A DNA stretch of 64,000 nucleotides from Geobacter sp. SVR (GCF_016865365.1 NZ_AP024469.1:4653361-4717360), one strand, 5' to 3'; shown: positions 1-8,848, counted from the stretch's first letter. Notes: generated from the sequence alone by a model not told the origin. Made by a program: numbers and translations.

Positions 1-1589
1 AGAAAGCCCCGGAAGCGCGGCTTGAGCTCGGCCGATTTCATCAGGTTCTTGACCCCCTGGCCATAACCGGCCAACTTGGCCTCCAGCTCGCGCAGCGAGT
101 GCAGGCGCGAAGCGCTGCGGTTCAACTCGTCCCGGCGGGTCTGCCACTCCTTCTCCACCACCGGCAGGCGGGCTTTCAACTCTTCCTCACGCTTCAGCAG
201 GGCGGCCTGTTCGACCCTGAGCTCCTCCTGCTCCTGCCGGACCTGCTCCAAATTCCGGTCCACATCAACTGCCCGACGGCGGGCATCCTCCAGACGTTCC
301 GCCTGTTGGATCCCTTCGCGGCTATGGCGTTCCAGGCGCTCGGACAGGCTGGCCAAACGTTTGACCGCCTGCTCGTAACGGCTCTTGAACTGAGCCGATT
401 CGGACATGGCCGCGAACAGCTCCTTGCGGCGCCCCTCCAGCAGACGGTTCGACTCCTCCTCGGCCTGCTGCTGGCCGGCCAGCGCTTCCTCCGCCTGCCG
501 CAATTCAGCCTGCAGCCCGGCACTCTCGGTGGTCGAGGCATCCCGGCGCACTTCCAGCAAGTTGCGCTGCTCGATGCACTCTGCCAGACGCGCGTCGAGT
601 TCGCCCGCCTCGGCCTCAAGCCGTACCAGACGCCCGGTCAGTCCTGTCAGTTCCTTGCACTGGAACTCCAGGCCGCTTTCCGCTGTGCTGAACTCGCTCT
701 TGATGCGGTAGATATCCTCCTGAGCCGCGTTCAAGCGCTTCTCGGCCTCCACCAGGGCCAGCCGCCCCTCCTCCAACTGCGACTCTCCCACGGCCGAGGC
801 GACAAACACCTCGCGTATGCGCTGGTTGAGCGCGGACAGTTCCCGTTCGGCCTCAGCACGCATACGCTGAGTCTCCCGGTATTCCCGGGCAGTGAACAGC
901 AGCTCGATCTCACGCAGCTCATCCCGGTATTCCCGAAACTTCTCGGCCTTCCGGGCCTGGCGCTGCAGCGAGCCCAACTGCCGGCGGATCTCCCCCAGCA
1001 CATCCGCCAACCGGGCCAGGTTGAGACGGGTGGCCTCGATCTTCTTCAGTGCCAGATGCTTGCGGGACTTGAACTTGGTGACCCCGGCCGCCTCCTCGAT
1101 CAGGAAGCGCCGTTCCTCGGGACGGGAATGCAGGATCTGGCCGATCTTGCCCTGCTCGATGATCGAATAGGCGCGGGTGCCGACCCCGGTATCCATGAAC
1201 AGCTCGGTGATGTCCATCAGCCGGCAGGGGGTCTTGTTGATCAGGTAATCGCTCTCGCCGTCGCGGTACAGACGGCGGGTCAGCTGGATCTCGGCATACT
1301 CCAGGTATTTGGCAGGTGCCCGGCCATCCTCGGTGGAAAAGACCAGCGACACCTCGGCCATGCCGAGCGCCTTGCGCGTCTCGCTGCCGGCAAAGATCAC
1401 ATCCTCCATTGCCTTGCCACGCAGGTTTTTGGCGGACTGCTCCCCCATGCACCAGCGGATGGCGTCCACAATGTTGGACTTGCCACAGCCATTGGGGCCG
1501 ACCACGCCGGTCACTCCCTGCTGGAAATCAAGCACGATCTTGTCGGCAAAGGATTTAAAGCCTGATATTTCGAGACGTTTGATTTTCAT
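1..1589 (-). CDS. smc: Chromosome segregation protein SMC, N-terminal part (runs off window)
   Basis: SMC is the ATPase of the condensin-like complex that compacts and separates the replicated chromosome, working with ScpA and ScpB. The frame starts at an ATG at 1589 and stays open to the window edge, giving about 529 of the usual ~1,150-1,200 residues. The head shows an N-terminal FKSF motif and a Walker A GPNGCGKS at residues 31-38. A Q-loop/ABC-type head follows, then a long stretch rich in Glu, Arg, Leu and Ala typical of the coiled coil. The hinge, second coil and C-terminal head lie outside the window. The long open frame on the opposite strand is a GC-rich shadow. Identity is very secure; only the 3' end is missing. 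Confidence 0.96.
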   Translation of the reverse strand, partial: MKIKRLEISGFKSFADKIVLDFQQGVTGVVGPNGCGKSNIVDAIRWCMGEQSAKNLRGKAMEDVIFAGSETRKALGMAEVSLVFSTEDGRAPAKYLEYAEIQLTRRLYRDGESDYLINKTPCRLMDITELFMDTGVGTRAYSIIEQGKIGQILHSRPEERRFLIEEAAGVTKFKSRKHLALKKIEATRLNLARLADVLGEIRRQLGSLQRQARKAEKFREYRDELREIELLFTAREYRETQRMRAEAERELSALNQRIREVFVASAVGESQLEEGRLALVEAEKRLNAAQEDIYRIKSEFSTAESGLEFQCKELTGLTGRLVRLEAEAGELDARLAECIEQRNLLEVRRDASTTESAGLQAELRQAEEALAGQQQAEEESNRLLEGRRKELFAAMSESAQFKSRYEQAVKRLASLSERLERHSREGIQQAERLEDARRRAVDVDRNLEQVRQEQEELRVEQAALLKREEELKARLPVVEKEWQTRRDELNRSASRLHSLRELEAKLAGYGQGVKNLMKSAELKPRFRGF

Positions 1590-1728
1590 GGAGTTGCGTA
1601 CTGTATCAGAGGGTGGGAAGCGCTGTCCAGCGGGATTTCGGCAGAAGCCGGAGGAGAGGGAGAGCTTCTGCGCCGGAAGCGATGGCCGGTTTAACCTGCG
1701 CAGAAGTGGTCTGCTGGTGGGGGTTATT

Positions 1729-2025
1729 TTAAAGCTTCTCCTTGACGCTCCTTACCTTGTCCTCCATCGTCTGCTCGCGGTCGGTCCGGGTGCCCAGCTT
1801 GATGGTGGTGGTGATGCGCGGCGCCCCCATCTCATGTACCACCTCGTGGCATCGCCTGACCGCAGCAAACACGGCGTCCCATTCCCCCTCTATGTTGGTG
1901 CCGTAGGAATGCAAAGCGGTCTTCAGCCCCGCCTCGGTCAGCACCTTTTCACAGGCCGCAATGTACGGGGAAAGCGACACCCCCACGCCGAGCGGCACAA
2001 TGCATAAATCTATCAGGACTTTCAT
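1729..2025 (-). CDS. MTH1187/YkoF-type thiamine-binding family protein
   Basis: This 98-residue protein belongs to the MTH1187 family (DUF77), small ferredoxin-fold proteins that form tetramers and bind thiamine or related ligands; the physiological role is poorly defined. The N-terminus starts MKVLIDLCIVPLGVGVS, followed by SYGTNIEGEWDAVFAAV and RCHEVVHEMGAPRI, all typical of the family, and the length is standard. The start is fixed by a strong AAAGGAGG ribosome site just upstream. It lies downstream of smc on the same strand with about 140 bases between, so it is probably transcribed separately. No thiamine biosynthesis gene is adjacent, so the context does not help define its role. Confidence 0.85.
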   Translation of the reverse strand: MKVLIDLCIVPLGVGVSLSPYIAACEKVLTEAGLKTALHSYGTNIEGEWDAVFAAVRRCHEVVHEMGAPRITTTIKLGTRTDREQTMEDKVRSVKEKL

Positions 2026-2245
2026 GCTGTCCTCCTTTCATAATTGCTGTCTGCACTCCAGGACGTGCAATTGTAACGTTCACCGCCGATATTGCAAGCG
2101 GTCAAGCAACACAAGCGGCCAAAGCCGCCTTTACTGCTGCAGGGCATCCCCCGAAGCCACTTCCACATCACGCGGCAGGGCCTGGACTTGCCTCTTCGGG
2201 GTTGTACAATTTTTATAGGAACAACTCCAATCAAGGGGGTTCGCC

Positions 2246-2743
2246 ATGAAGGGACGCACGGTGATCAAACGGGTGGCTTCGGGCATAGTGGCCGGGCTGG
2301 CCGGGACTGCAGTGATCCAGGCCATGCAGGCAGCGGGACAGAAGGCGGTGCCTGAGGAGATGCCGCCGATAAAGCAGCATCCGGGAGAATTTATGGTCGA
2401 GCAGGCGGAAGAGCTTCTGTCGCCCCAAACGCGGGAAAGGATCCCGCAGACCCTGGAAAAAGCCTCGGCTCAGGTGCTCGGTTTCGGATATGGGCTCACC
2501 TTCGCTGTATTGTACGAGTTGCTGCACCGCAAGGAGACCAACCTGATCATGGAAGGAACGGCACTTGGACTGGCCACCTGGGCCGCCGGGTATCTGGGAT
2601 GGCTGCCGGCGACCGGGTTGATGCCGCGCGTTACCCGGCAAAAACCGGGACAGGTAGCCGGGGCCATCCTGAGCCCACTTGGTCTATGGCCTGTCCACGG
2701 CCAGCACCCTCAGAATGCTGCGCGCAGATCTCAGGCCGGCTAG
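2246..2743 (+). pseudogene. Hypothetical membrane protein, probably frameshifted near its C-terminus
   Basis: The 165-residue product has a hydrophobic N-terminal segment (a Gly/Ala-rich stretch with GIVAGLAGTAVIQAM at about 13-27) and further hydrophobic stretches near 95-130. It resembles small DUF1440-like inner-membrane proteins of unknown function. The start has a good AAGGGGG ribosome site. Around base 2674 a run of three C residues seems one too long. Removing one C joins the frame to one reading SHLVYGLSTASTLRML, a sensible final membrane helix, whereas the given frame switches to an unlikely Pro/Gln/Arg tail. It is therefore either a real frameshift or a sequencing error. Function is unknown. 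Confidence 0.55.
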
Positions 2744-2846
2744 CGGCCTAAGCCTGAACCGATCAGATCTGACCGCGCACGTAGTCGATCCGTGCTCCGC
2801 TGCCGTTGATTGCGCTCAAAGTCGCGACTGTTGTGGTCCTAAAAGA

Positions 2847-3854
2847 TCAATAAAAAGTAGTCCGCGTCAGGTGCCGGGGACGGGCGCGGTAGGCTGTTCC
2901 CTGCCCCCGGTGCCAGAGGAAGTTGTCGAGCGTCATGGCATTGACCCGCACCCCCCGCCGTTGCAGCGCCTCGACCAGCAGCTCTCCCGCATACACGCTG
3001 CAGGTGCGGATCTCCACCTCCTCGGGCGAGCCCGCAGCCAGCGGTTCTCCCCGGTCGATCCGTTCCGCCAGATCGTCCCGGTAACGCAGAATCCCATCCT
3101 GGCGCAACACATGCGGCACGAGATTGTCGGCGCAGATCGTCAGCCGGTCGATGTCATCGAAACGCCCCACCCCCTGTCCGGCAAAAGCGATGCATAGATC
3201 GGCCGCGTTCAGTTGGGCCCGTTTGTAAAAGGGCACCGTCATCCCACGGTAGTGCGCCCGGTCATCCAGCAGCGGCATGGAGGCCAGCAGCTGCACCAGC
3301 CGCTCCACCGACCGGCCGGCCGCTTCCACCACACCGGAGAAATCACCATCGAAGCGGTCGCAGACAAAGCCGCCCAGGTCGTTCAGCGCACGGGTGTAGA
3401 GCTTCATCAATTCCTGGACGGCGTGGTTGGTGAATTTCAGGCGGAAGAGCCGGGTGCAGTCGGCCAGGGACATGCGCCGCAGATTTTCTGGAGGTATCGG
3501 GCCATAGCCGGCGAAGTGCCGCGTGAGCGCCGCGGCAATCAGGCGATACCCGGATTTGCGGTGATTGGTCAGGATCTCGGGGAAATAGCCGGAACCGAAA
3601 TTGACCGCACCGAGCGTGAAATAATAGGCCACCGTCTCACGGCCGTGCCACAGGTAATGGACAGCGGGTTCCATCTCCGGCTGGAGCAGCCGGTCCGGCG
3701 GAAGGGCAGCGGCATAGCTGTCAATGGCCGCAGTATCTATTTCGACCGAGTCCGCCTGCTCGGCCACCTGCCGGCAGGCCCGGCGCACTTCTTCCAGAAG
3801 AGGCAGCTTCAACGTTCCTCGGGACAGATTCGTCGTTCCTTGGGACTGGGGCAT
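2847..3854 (-). CDS. Queuosine salvage protein (DUF2419, QNG1-like queuosine-nucleotide glycosidase)
   Basis: The 335-residue product matches the DUF2419/QNG1 family, which releases queuine from queuosine 5'-phosphate so that the base can be reused for tRNA modification. Recognisable blocks are VHYLWHGRETVAYYFTL and NFGSGYFPEI in the N-terminal third. The middle has an all-helical region including LYTRALNDLGGFV, and the C-terminus carries the hallmark DNFLWHRGQ. The ATG at 3854 is chosen because AAGGAGGAACA precedes it; a GTG seven codons upstream is also in frame. The family is mostly eukaryotic but has scattered bacterial members. No tgt or queuosine transporter gene is adjacent in this window, so the substrate is assigned from the family only. 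Confidence 0.8.
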   Translation of the reverse strand: MPQSQGTTNLSRGTLKLPLLEEVRRACRQVAEQADSVEIDTAAIDSYAAALPPDRLLQPEMEPAVHYLWHGRETVAYYFTLGAVNFGSGYFPEILTNHRKSGYRLIAAALTRHFAGYGPIPPENLRRMSLADCTRLFRLKFTNHAVQELMKLYTRALNDLGGFVCDRFDGDFSGVVEAAGRSVERLVQLLASMPLLDDRAHYRGMTVPFYKRAQLNAADLCIAFAGQGVGRFDDIDRLTICADNLVPHVLRQDGILRYRDDLAERIDRGEPLAAGSPEEVEIRTCSVYAGELLVEALQRRGVRVNAMTLDNFLWHRGQGTAYRARPRHLTRTTFY

Positions 3855-4132
3855 TGTTCCTCCTTTTCCGGTCACCGGTTCACACCAGTTCCTTATCCTC
3901 CGGCAGAGGCTTCAGCGGATGTTTTCGCCGGTCCAGCTTCAGGTCATGGAAGATGTCGGCAGAGGCTTCGGTCGCATGCTCGGCATGCAGCGTTATGTCC
4001 AACTACCGGGAAGGGTCCCGCAGCAAATTTCAGCAGCCTGCTAAAAGTGTAACGTGGCGAAAGGGCAAGTCAACGCGAGGGGAATGGGGACAGGGCAACC
4101 GCCGGGCTGCGGAATCACGCAGCCGGCAGGAT

Positions 4133-4168
4133 AAAAAAAGGCCCCTTGGATCGTCTCCAAGGGGCCTT
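4133..4168 (-). terminator. Rho-independent terminator after the nifU-like gene
   Basis: A 13-bp perfect stem (4138-4150 pairs with 4156-4168, loop of five) is followed on the minus strand by a run of seven T residues. It lies about 22 bases downstream of the NifU-like gene stop and serves that gene. Confidence 0.9.
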
Positions 4169-4190
4169 CATGCTCGTGGGTAGTTCTGGA

Positions 4191-4412
4191 TCAGACCTGA
4201 ACCACTTCCTTGACGCCCGGAACCTGCTCCTTCATGGCGCGCTCGATACCCATCTTGAGGGTCATGGTGGACATGGGGCAGCTGCCGCAGGCACCTTTCA
4301 GCCGCACCTTGACGACGCCATCCTCCGTCACCTCCACCAGTTCGACATCGCCGCCGTCGGCCTGCAGGCCGGGGCGCACCATTTCCAATACCCTTTCGAC
4401 TTCCGCTTTCAT
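4191..4412 (-). CDS. NifU C-terminal domain (Nfu-type) iron-sulfur scaffold protein
   Basis: This 73-residue protein is a stand-alone Nfu domain, which carries or transfers Fe-S clusters between assembly machinery and apoproteins. The domain starts with [21 protein letters not shown] and has the cluster-binding pair Cys42-Gly-Ser-Cys45 followed by Pro-Met-Ser. Length equals the minimal domain, without the A-type N-terminal half found in E. coli NfuA. An AAAGGAGAACGAG ribosome site precedes the ATG. It lies directly downstream of aspartase and is closed by a strong terminator at 4133-4168. The identity is secure; which client proteins it serves cannot be told from here. Confidence 0.92.
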   Translation of the reverse strand: MKAEVERVLEMVRPGLQADGGDVELVEVTEDGVVKVRLKGACGSCPMSTMTLKMGIERAMKEQVPGVKEVVQV

Positions 4413-4483
4413 CTCGTTCTCCTTTAAAAACAGTATGGTGTCAAAGAATCAAAGAATTCCTTCCCTGCTTCTTTGAGTGAAGC

Positions 4484-5884
4484 TTATTTCTCCAGCGGCA
4501 GTCCCGGTTCGGTCAGGTATTCCGGCCGCATGGCCTCTTCCAGATCCGCTTCCGGCATCAGACCGCGGCTCAGCACGATTTCGCGGATCGAGCGCCCGCT
4601 GGCGATCGATTCCTTGGCCACTTCGGCTGCTGCGTTGTAGCCGATATACGGCGCCAGCACCGTCACCAGCCCCAGCGAATCCTCCAGGTAGCGCCGGCAG
4701 CGCTCCTGATTTGCTACGATTCCGATGATACATGATTGGGTGAATTTCTGCACGCAGTTCCTGAGAATCTCCAGCGAGAAGGTCAGGTTGTAGGCGATCA
4801 GCGGCATCATCACGTTCAATTCCAGTTGGCCGGCCTGGGCTGCCTGCATGACCGCCTGATCGCAGCCGATCACCTGGAAGCAGACCATGTTGGCCATCTC
4901 GGCCATGGATGGGTTGATCTTGCCCGGCATGATCGACGAGCCGGGCTGCACCGCCGGCAGGCGAATCTCGTCCAGACCGGTACGCGGGCCGGACGACAGG
5001 AGCCGCAGGTCGTTGGCGATGCGCCCCAGGGTGACCGCAGTGCGGCGCAGGGCCGAAGAGAGCGCCAGGAAAGGATCCATGTTCTGCATGGCCTCGAACA
5101 GGTCGGCGCTGGCCACCAGCGGGAAACCGGTTGCCAGGGCCAGTTCTTCCACGATCTTCCCTATGAATGCCGGCTCGGCGTTCAGTCCGGTGCCGACCGC
5201 GGTGCCGCCGATGCCGAGTTCCAGCAGGGCCGGGATGCAGGCCTCCAGCCCCTCGCGGTTCTTGCGGATCGCCATGCCATAGGCGCCGAACTCCTGCCCC
5301 AGCCGGATCGGGACCGCATCCTGCAGATGGGTCCGCCCCGATTTGAGGATGCCGTCGAACTCGCGCCCCTTGTCCGCCAGCGCCTGCTCCAGTTCCTCCA
5401 GCACCTCCAGCAGGGGATCGAGCAGTTCCAGGGCAGCCAGCCTGATGGCGGTCGGAATGACGTCGTTGGTGGACTGGGCCATGTTGACGTGATCATTGGG
5501 GTGCAGGGCCGAGAAATCCCCCCGCTGGCGGCCGAGCAGTTCCAGGGCGCGGTTGGCCAGCACCTCATTGACGTTCATATTATGGGAAGTACCAGCGCCG
5601 GCCTGGAAGGGGTCCACTACGAATTGGTCGTTCAGCCGGCCCGCCAGCACTTCGTCAGCCGCCGCCACGATCGCCCCTCCCAGTTCCGCCGGAAGCCGGC
5701 CGGTGGCCATGTTGGCCATTGCCGCGCATTTCTTGATGATTACCGTGGCCCACACAAAGGAGGGGTGCGGTTTCAGCCCGGAAATGGGAAAGTTGCGAAC
5801 TGCCCGTGCGGTCTGGGCTCCATAGTAGGCCTGGGCAGGGACTGCCATCTCTCCCAGGGTATCCTTTTCGATACGTGTGCTCAT
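4484..5884 (-). CDS. aspA: Aspartate ammonia-lyase (aspartase)
   Basis: Aspartase reversibly splits L-aspartate to fumarate and ammonia, linking amino-acid nitrogen with the C4-dicarboxylate pool. The 466-residue product has the fumarase/aspartase superfamily blocks: QAGAGTSHNMNVNEVLANRA near 95-113, STNDVIPTA near 140 and the catalytic serine loop GSSIMPGKINP at about 315-325. The wording QAGAGTS (rather than the QTGSGTQ of FumC) and a C-terminus with GIVANQERCRRYLEDS and VLAPYIGYNAAAEVAKE favour aspartase over class II fumarase. The ATG at 5884 is preferred over one seven codons upstream because AGAGGAACGGCG sits immediately before it. The nifU-like gene follows after 71 bases. Confidence 0.9.
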   Translation of the reverse strand: MSTRIEKDTLGEMAVPAQAYYGAQTARAVRNFPISGLKPHPSFVWATVIIKKCAAMANMATGRLPAELGGAIVAAADEVLAGRLNDQFVVDPFQAGAGTSHNMNVNEVLANRALELLGRQRGDFSALHPNDHVNMAQSTNDVIPTAIRLAALELLDPLLEVLEELEQALADKGREFDGILKSGRTHLQDAVPIRLGQEFGAYGMAIRKNREGLEACIPALLELGIGGTAVGTGLNAEPAFIGKIVEELALATGFPLVASADLFEAMQNMDPFLALSSALRRTAVTLGRIANDLRLLSSGPRTGLDEIRLPAVQPGSSIMPGKINPSMAEMANMVCFQVIGCDQAVMQAAQAGQLELNVMMPLIAYNLTFSLEILRNCVQKFTQSCIIGIVANQERCRRYLEDSLGLVTVLAPYIGYNAAAEVAKESIASGRSIREIVLSRGLMPEADLEEAMRPEYLTEPGLPLEK

Positions 5885-6247
5885 CGCCGTTCCTCTCAGA
5901 AACATGAAATTAACGCATGTACACCATAAAACAGGATCGTACCGGTGTCAAACCCAAGCTCAAGGCAATTTAAACACCGTAGATATGGATCACGCAGCAA
6001 AAAAAACTATTCTCTGAAACCTGAATCCGTGAAGCCTGGAAGCCGAAATGAGCGCCATGCCGGGGCTCGATCGTCGCTGGCTCCGCTTCATATCGGCAAT
6101 ACCGCCTCACCTACGAGGAAATGCTTCTGATACCGGAAACGCAAGAGCAGAGGCATGGGTAGCGAATGAAGGCTGGAAGGCTTCACGGATTCATATTTTC
6201 GGAATGACATTACCGAGGGTAGCCCTATTTCCGTATCATTTCGGCAT
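5885..6247. other. Gene-free stretch holding a long inverted-repeat element
   Basis: No open frame here resembles a protein. Its main content is a pair of 16-bp perfect inverted repeats about 140 bases apart (listed separately). The part next to 5884 must also hold the aspartase promoter, which I could not place confidently. Confidence 0.6.
6022..6193. repeat. 172-bp element bounded by 16-bp perfect inverted repeats
   Basis: TGAATCCGTGAAGCCT at 6022-6037 is repeated exactly as its reverse complement at 6178-6193. Partial symmetry continues inward, with ATGCC-containing and AATGAGCG-like segments on both arms. No open frame inside looks real and no clear target duplication flanks it. It could be a MITE-like remnant or a structured RNA element; I cannot tell which. 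Confidence 0.6.
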
Positions 6248-7036
6248 TTACGAGTAAAGCACCTGCTCATCGGTGAAGTAGGTCTTCTTCGACGAAACCG
6301 TCTCCACCCGGATCGACCGTCCTCCGGGAGATTCCCTGCGGTCGGGATTGTGCACGGCCAGGAATTCCCGGAACTCGCCGGCGATCATATCGGGATGCCG
6401 TTTCCGCAGCTGCTGCGCGGCATCCAGCAGCACCGAGCTGATCGCGGCTGCCAGCGCCTCCACCGCCTCATCCGGCAGCTTGCCCGCTGACGAGCGGGGT
6501 GAGATGCGGGCTTGCCACAGGATCTCGTCGGCATAGGCGTTGCCGATACCCCGGATGATCTTCTGGTCGATCAGCAGCGCTTTGATCAGTGTCCGCGGCT
6601 TGCCGGCGATCAGCCGCTTCAGCAGTCCGGCATCCACATCCAGGGCGTCCGGCACTCCCTGGTCCCGTGGGGGATCCAACGATACCGTTGCCAGCCCTTT
6701 GGGATCGTGCAGACTCAGGCAGACCCCTTGCTCGAAGTCGATGCTGATGATGGCATCCCCGGCAGAGCGCTGGAGCGGCTGGGCTGCAAGACGGAAGCCG
6801 CCATTCAGCATCAGGTGGATGTACAGCAGCCGGCCGTTGCCGATCCGGAAACAAAGCTCCTTGCCGGCCCGCTCGACCCGCTCGATGGTGGCGCCGCTCA
6901 GGGCGCGGGACAGCTCTGCGGGGGACACGTTCAGCCGTCCGCCGCTGCCGTGCCTATGCACTGCGGTAATGCGGCCGCCGGCCAGGCGGCGGTGGAGATT
7001 TTCAGCGAATACCGTCAGGTCGGGCAGTTCCGGCAT
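6248..7036 (-). CDS. Fpg/Nei-family DNA glycosylase lacking the zinc finger
   Basis: This 262-residue protein has the Fpg/Nei (MutM) fold used to remove oxidised bases and nick the DNA backbone. The N-terminus is MPELPD, keeping catalytic Pro2 and Glu3; a GK near residue 56 fits the catalytic lysine. The helix-two-turn-helix DNA-binding segment reads LIDQKIIRGIGNAYADEILW near 148-167. The C-terminus ends in SKKTYFTDEQVLYS where normal MutM has a four-cysteine zinc finger; no cysteines remain, resembling zincless-finger members such as NEIL1. The ATG at 7036 has a strong AAGGAGGAACCC site, so the upstream in-frame extension is not used. The substrate may therefore differ from 8-oxoguanine. Confidence 0.85.
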   Translation of the reverse strand: MPELPDLTVFAENLHRRLAGGRITAVHRHGSGGRLNVSPAELSRALSGATIERVERAGKELCFRIGNGRLLYIHLMLNGGFRLAAQPLQRSAGDAIISIDFEQGVCLSLHDPKGLATVSLDPPRDQGVPDALDVDAGLLKRLIAGKPRTLIKALLIDQKIIRGIGNAYADEILWQARISPRSSAGKLPDEAVEALAAAISSVLLDAAQQLRKRHPDMIAGEFREFLAVHNPDRRESPGGRSIRVETVSSKKTYFTDEQVLYS

Positions 7037-7173
7037 GGGTTCCTCCTTGTGGCCCGTTATCGGCACATGGCCGTTTGTTCGCGTCAGGCGCGTCTTGACA
7101 CCGTTATCAACCATTATATCATTTAACTAGTTTCCGCCCGGAAAGGCTGCTTTTCCAGGCGGGGGGAGGAACC

Positions 7174-7605
7174 ATGGAAGCCGACGAGGGCAAGAAGGTT
7201 ACCATCCGCTTCATCTGCCGGTACGAAGACGACACCATCTACGATTATGCCGAGCGGGACCAGCTCGAATTCATCATCGGCGAGGGGTACACCATCCCCA
7301 GCCTGGAAAAGGGAGTGATCGGGATGCATCCCGGAGACTTCCGCACCATCAGGATCACGGCGGCCGAACTGGCCGAATACCCTTTTGAACTGGACGAGGC
7401 CCCCACCGGGCCGGGATATGCGGCCGGCATGGCCGGAGACGGATATGCGGACGAACCCGGAGCAGGTCAGGACGACGAGATCGTATTCCAGAACGACCTG
7501 CCGGTCAAGCCGGTGGGCCAGGCTCCCGAACCCGGAGCAGACCTGTTTTTCGAAGTCGAGATGATCGATGTGGAAGATACGGAGGTCGAGCTGGGAGAGC
7601 CGTGA
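7174..7605 (+). CDS. FKBP-type (SlyD-like) peptidyl-prolyl cis-trans isomerase
   Basis: The 143-residue product resembles FKBP/SlyD proteins, which speed proline isomerisation during folding. The first 70 residues contain VTIRFICRYEDDTIYDY, the FKBP-like LEFIIGEGYTIPSLEKGVIGMHPGD and a phase of short strands, and the C-terminus returns with FFEVEMIDVED. A Gly/Pro/Ala-rich acidic insert fills residues 80-110 where SlyD has its insert-in-flap domain, and the His/Cys-rich metal tail of E. coli SlyD is absent. A GGGGGAGGAACC ribosome site precedes the start. It stands at the head of a probable two-gene unit with the HAD hydrolase 30 bases downstream. Confidence 0.8.
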   Translation: MEADEGKKVTIRFICRYEDDTIYDYAERDQLEFIIGEGYTIPSLEKGVIGMHPGDFRTIRITAAELAEYPFELDEAPTGPGYAAGMAGDGYADEPGAGQDDEIVFQNDLPVKPVGQAPEPGADLFFEVEMIDVEDTEVELGEP

Positions 7606-7635
7606 TTCCCTCGTGCCTTACCAAAGGAGGCGTCC

Positions 7636-8277
7636 ATGGCGGTGGTGATTTTCGATCTGGTGGGAACCCTGCTCTCGATCGACCCGATCACGGAGCGGCT
7701 GGAAAAAGAAGGGCTCCGGGGCGACTGCTGGTTTCATGAGATTCTGACAGCAACCATGGCGGCGACATTGGCTGAACGGTATCTTCCGTTCCGGGATGCG
7801 GCGGAACTCTCGCTGACCAATCTGACTGAAATTCAGGCCCTGAACGATGTTTCGATCCCCGCGCTGCTGGAACTCCTCAAGCAGTTGCCCCCCATGGAGG
7901 ATGCCCGGGCATGCCTTAAAAAACTGGCCTCCAAAGGGGTGCGCCTGGCGGTCCTGACCAACAGCGCCCGACCGGCTGCCATGTCCCTGCTCCAGCGCGC
8001 CGAGCTGTCCGACTTCTTCGAGGCGGTCATTTCCGCGGATGAAGTCGAAAAATGCAAGCCGCACCCCGCACCCTACCGCTATACCCTCGACCGCCTCCAC
8101 ATCGAGCCGGAAGAGGCCTGGATGGTTGCCTGCCACAGCTGGGATATCTGCGGCGCCTCTGCCGCCGGTCTGCACACCGTCTGGGTGATGAGGCGCGACC
8201 GGCTCTGGCCTTTTGCCGGACTGCTACCCGAGAACGTGGTTTCCTCCCTGCAGGAAATTCCGGCGCTCTTCAACTGA
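7636..8277 (+). CDS. HAD-superfamily hydrolase, haloacid-dehalogenase-like
   Basis: The 213-residue protein has HAD motif I as FDLVGTLL, with nucleophile Asp7, motif II as VLTNSARP near 110, Lys in KCKPHPAPY near 140 and a motif IV-like [14 protein letters not shown] near 172. The second motif I Asp used by phosphatases is Val9. That, with the SWDICGA motif, is the pattern of type II 2-haloacid dehalogenases rather than of phosphatases. The true substrate is unknown and a role on a chlorinated compound should not be assumed. An AAAGGAGGCGTCC site precedes the ATG. It follows the FKBP gene closely and probably shares its transcript. Confidence 0.8.
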
Positions 8278-8398
8278 ACGCGGAGATTACCAATCTGCAC
8301 ACCCTCCATCCACCGTGCCGCGGACTTGCGGCGCTACCACCCCGCACTATACTTGAAGGCAGATGCACCGCACCACAGGGATCCGAGGAGGTAGTGCG

Positions 8399-8848
8399 AT
8401 GGAAGCCATGAAAATTTCCAGCCCGGCCTTTGCCCACAATCAACAGATCCCGTCCCGCTATACCTGCGACGGAGACGACATCAACCCGCCGCTGCACATC
8501 GAGAACATCCCGGCCGGCACCAAATCGCTTGCCCTGATCGTCGAAGACCCCGATGCTCCCTCCGGGTTGTGGGTGCACTGGCTACTGTGGAACATCGCTC
8601 CTCATCAGGCTGAAATCGGGGAGAATTCCTCCCCCAAAGAAGCGATGGCAGGGAGAAACGATTTCCGTAGGACCGCTTACGGCGGCCCCTGCCCACCGTC
8701 AGGAAGCCACCGCTATATCTTCAGGCTGTTTGCACTGGACCGGCTGCTGCCGCTGGCGGGGGGATCGTCCAAACAGCAGCTCGAAGCGGCCATGGAAGGG
8801 CACGTTCTCGGAAGTGCCCAGCTGATTGGACTGTACAGCCGGCAGTAA
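8399..8848 (+). CDS. YbhB/YbcL family Raf-kinase-inhibitor-like protein
   Basis: The 149-residue product belongs to the PEBP family (YbhB/YbcL), cytoplasmic phosphatidylethanolamine-binding-protein folds of unclear role in bacteria. Diagnostic segments are IPSRYTCDGDDINPPLHIE, the anion-site LIVEDPDAPSGLWVHWLLWNI, and GGPCPPSGSHRYIFRLFALD. Length is typical. The start is chosen at 8399 because GAGGAGGTAGTGCG precedes it; an in-frame ATG 12 codons upstream lacks such a site. It ends next to a shared terminator with the convergent DUF2795 gene. Confidence 0.9.
   Translation: MEAMKISSPAFAHNQQIPSRYTCDGDDINPPLHIENIPAGTKSLALIVEDPDAPSGLWVHWLLWNIAPHQAEIGENSSPKEAMAGRNDFRRTAYGGPCPPSGSHRYIFRLFALDRLLPLAGGSSKQQLEAAMEGHVLGSAQLIGLYSRQ

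Noticed and set aside
99..1565. Long plus-strand open frame opposite smc
   Set aside because: It is a high-GC shadow of the clear SMC coding strand, has no recognisable domain and lacks a ribosome site.
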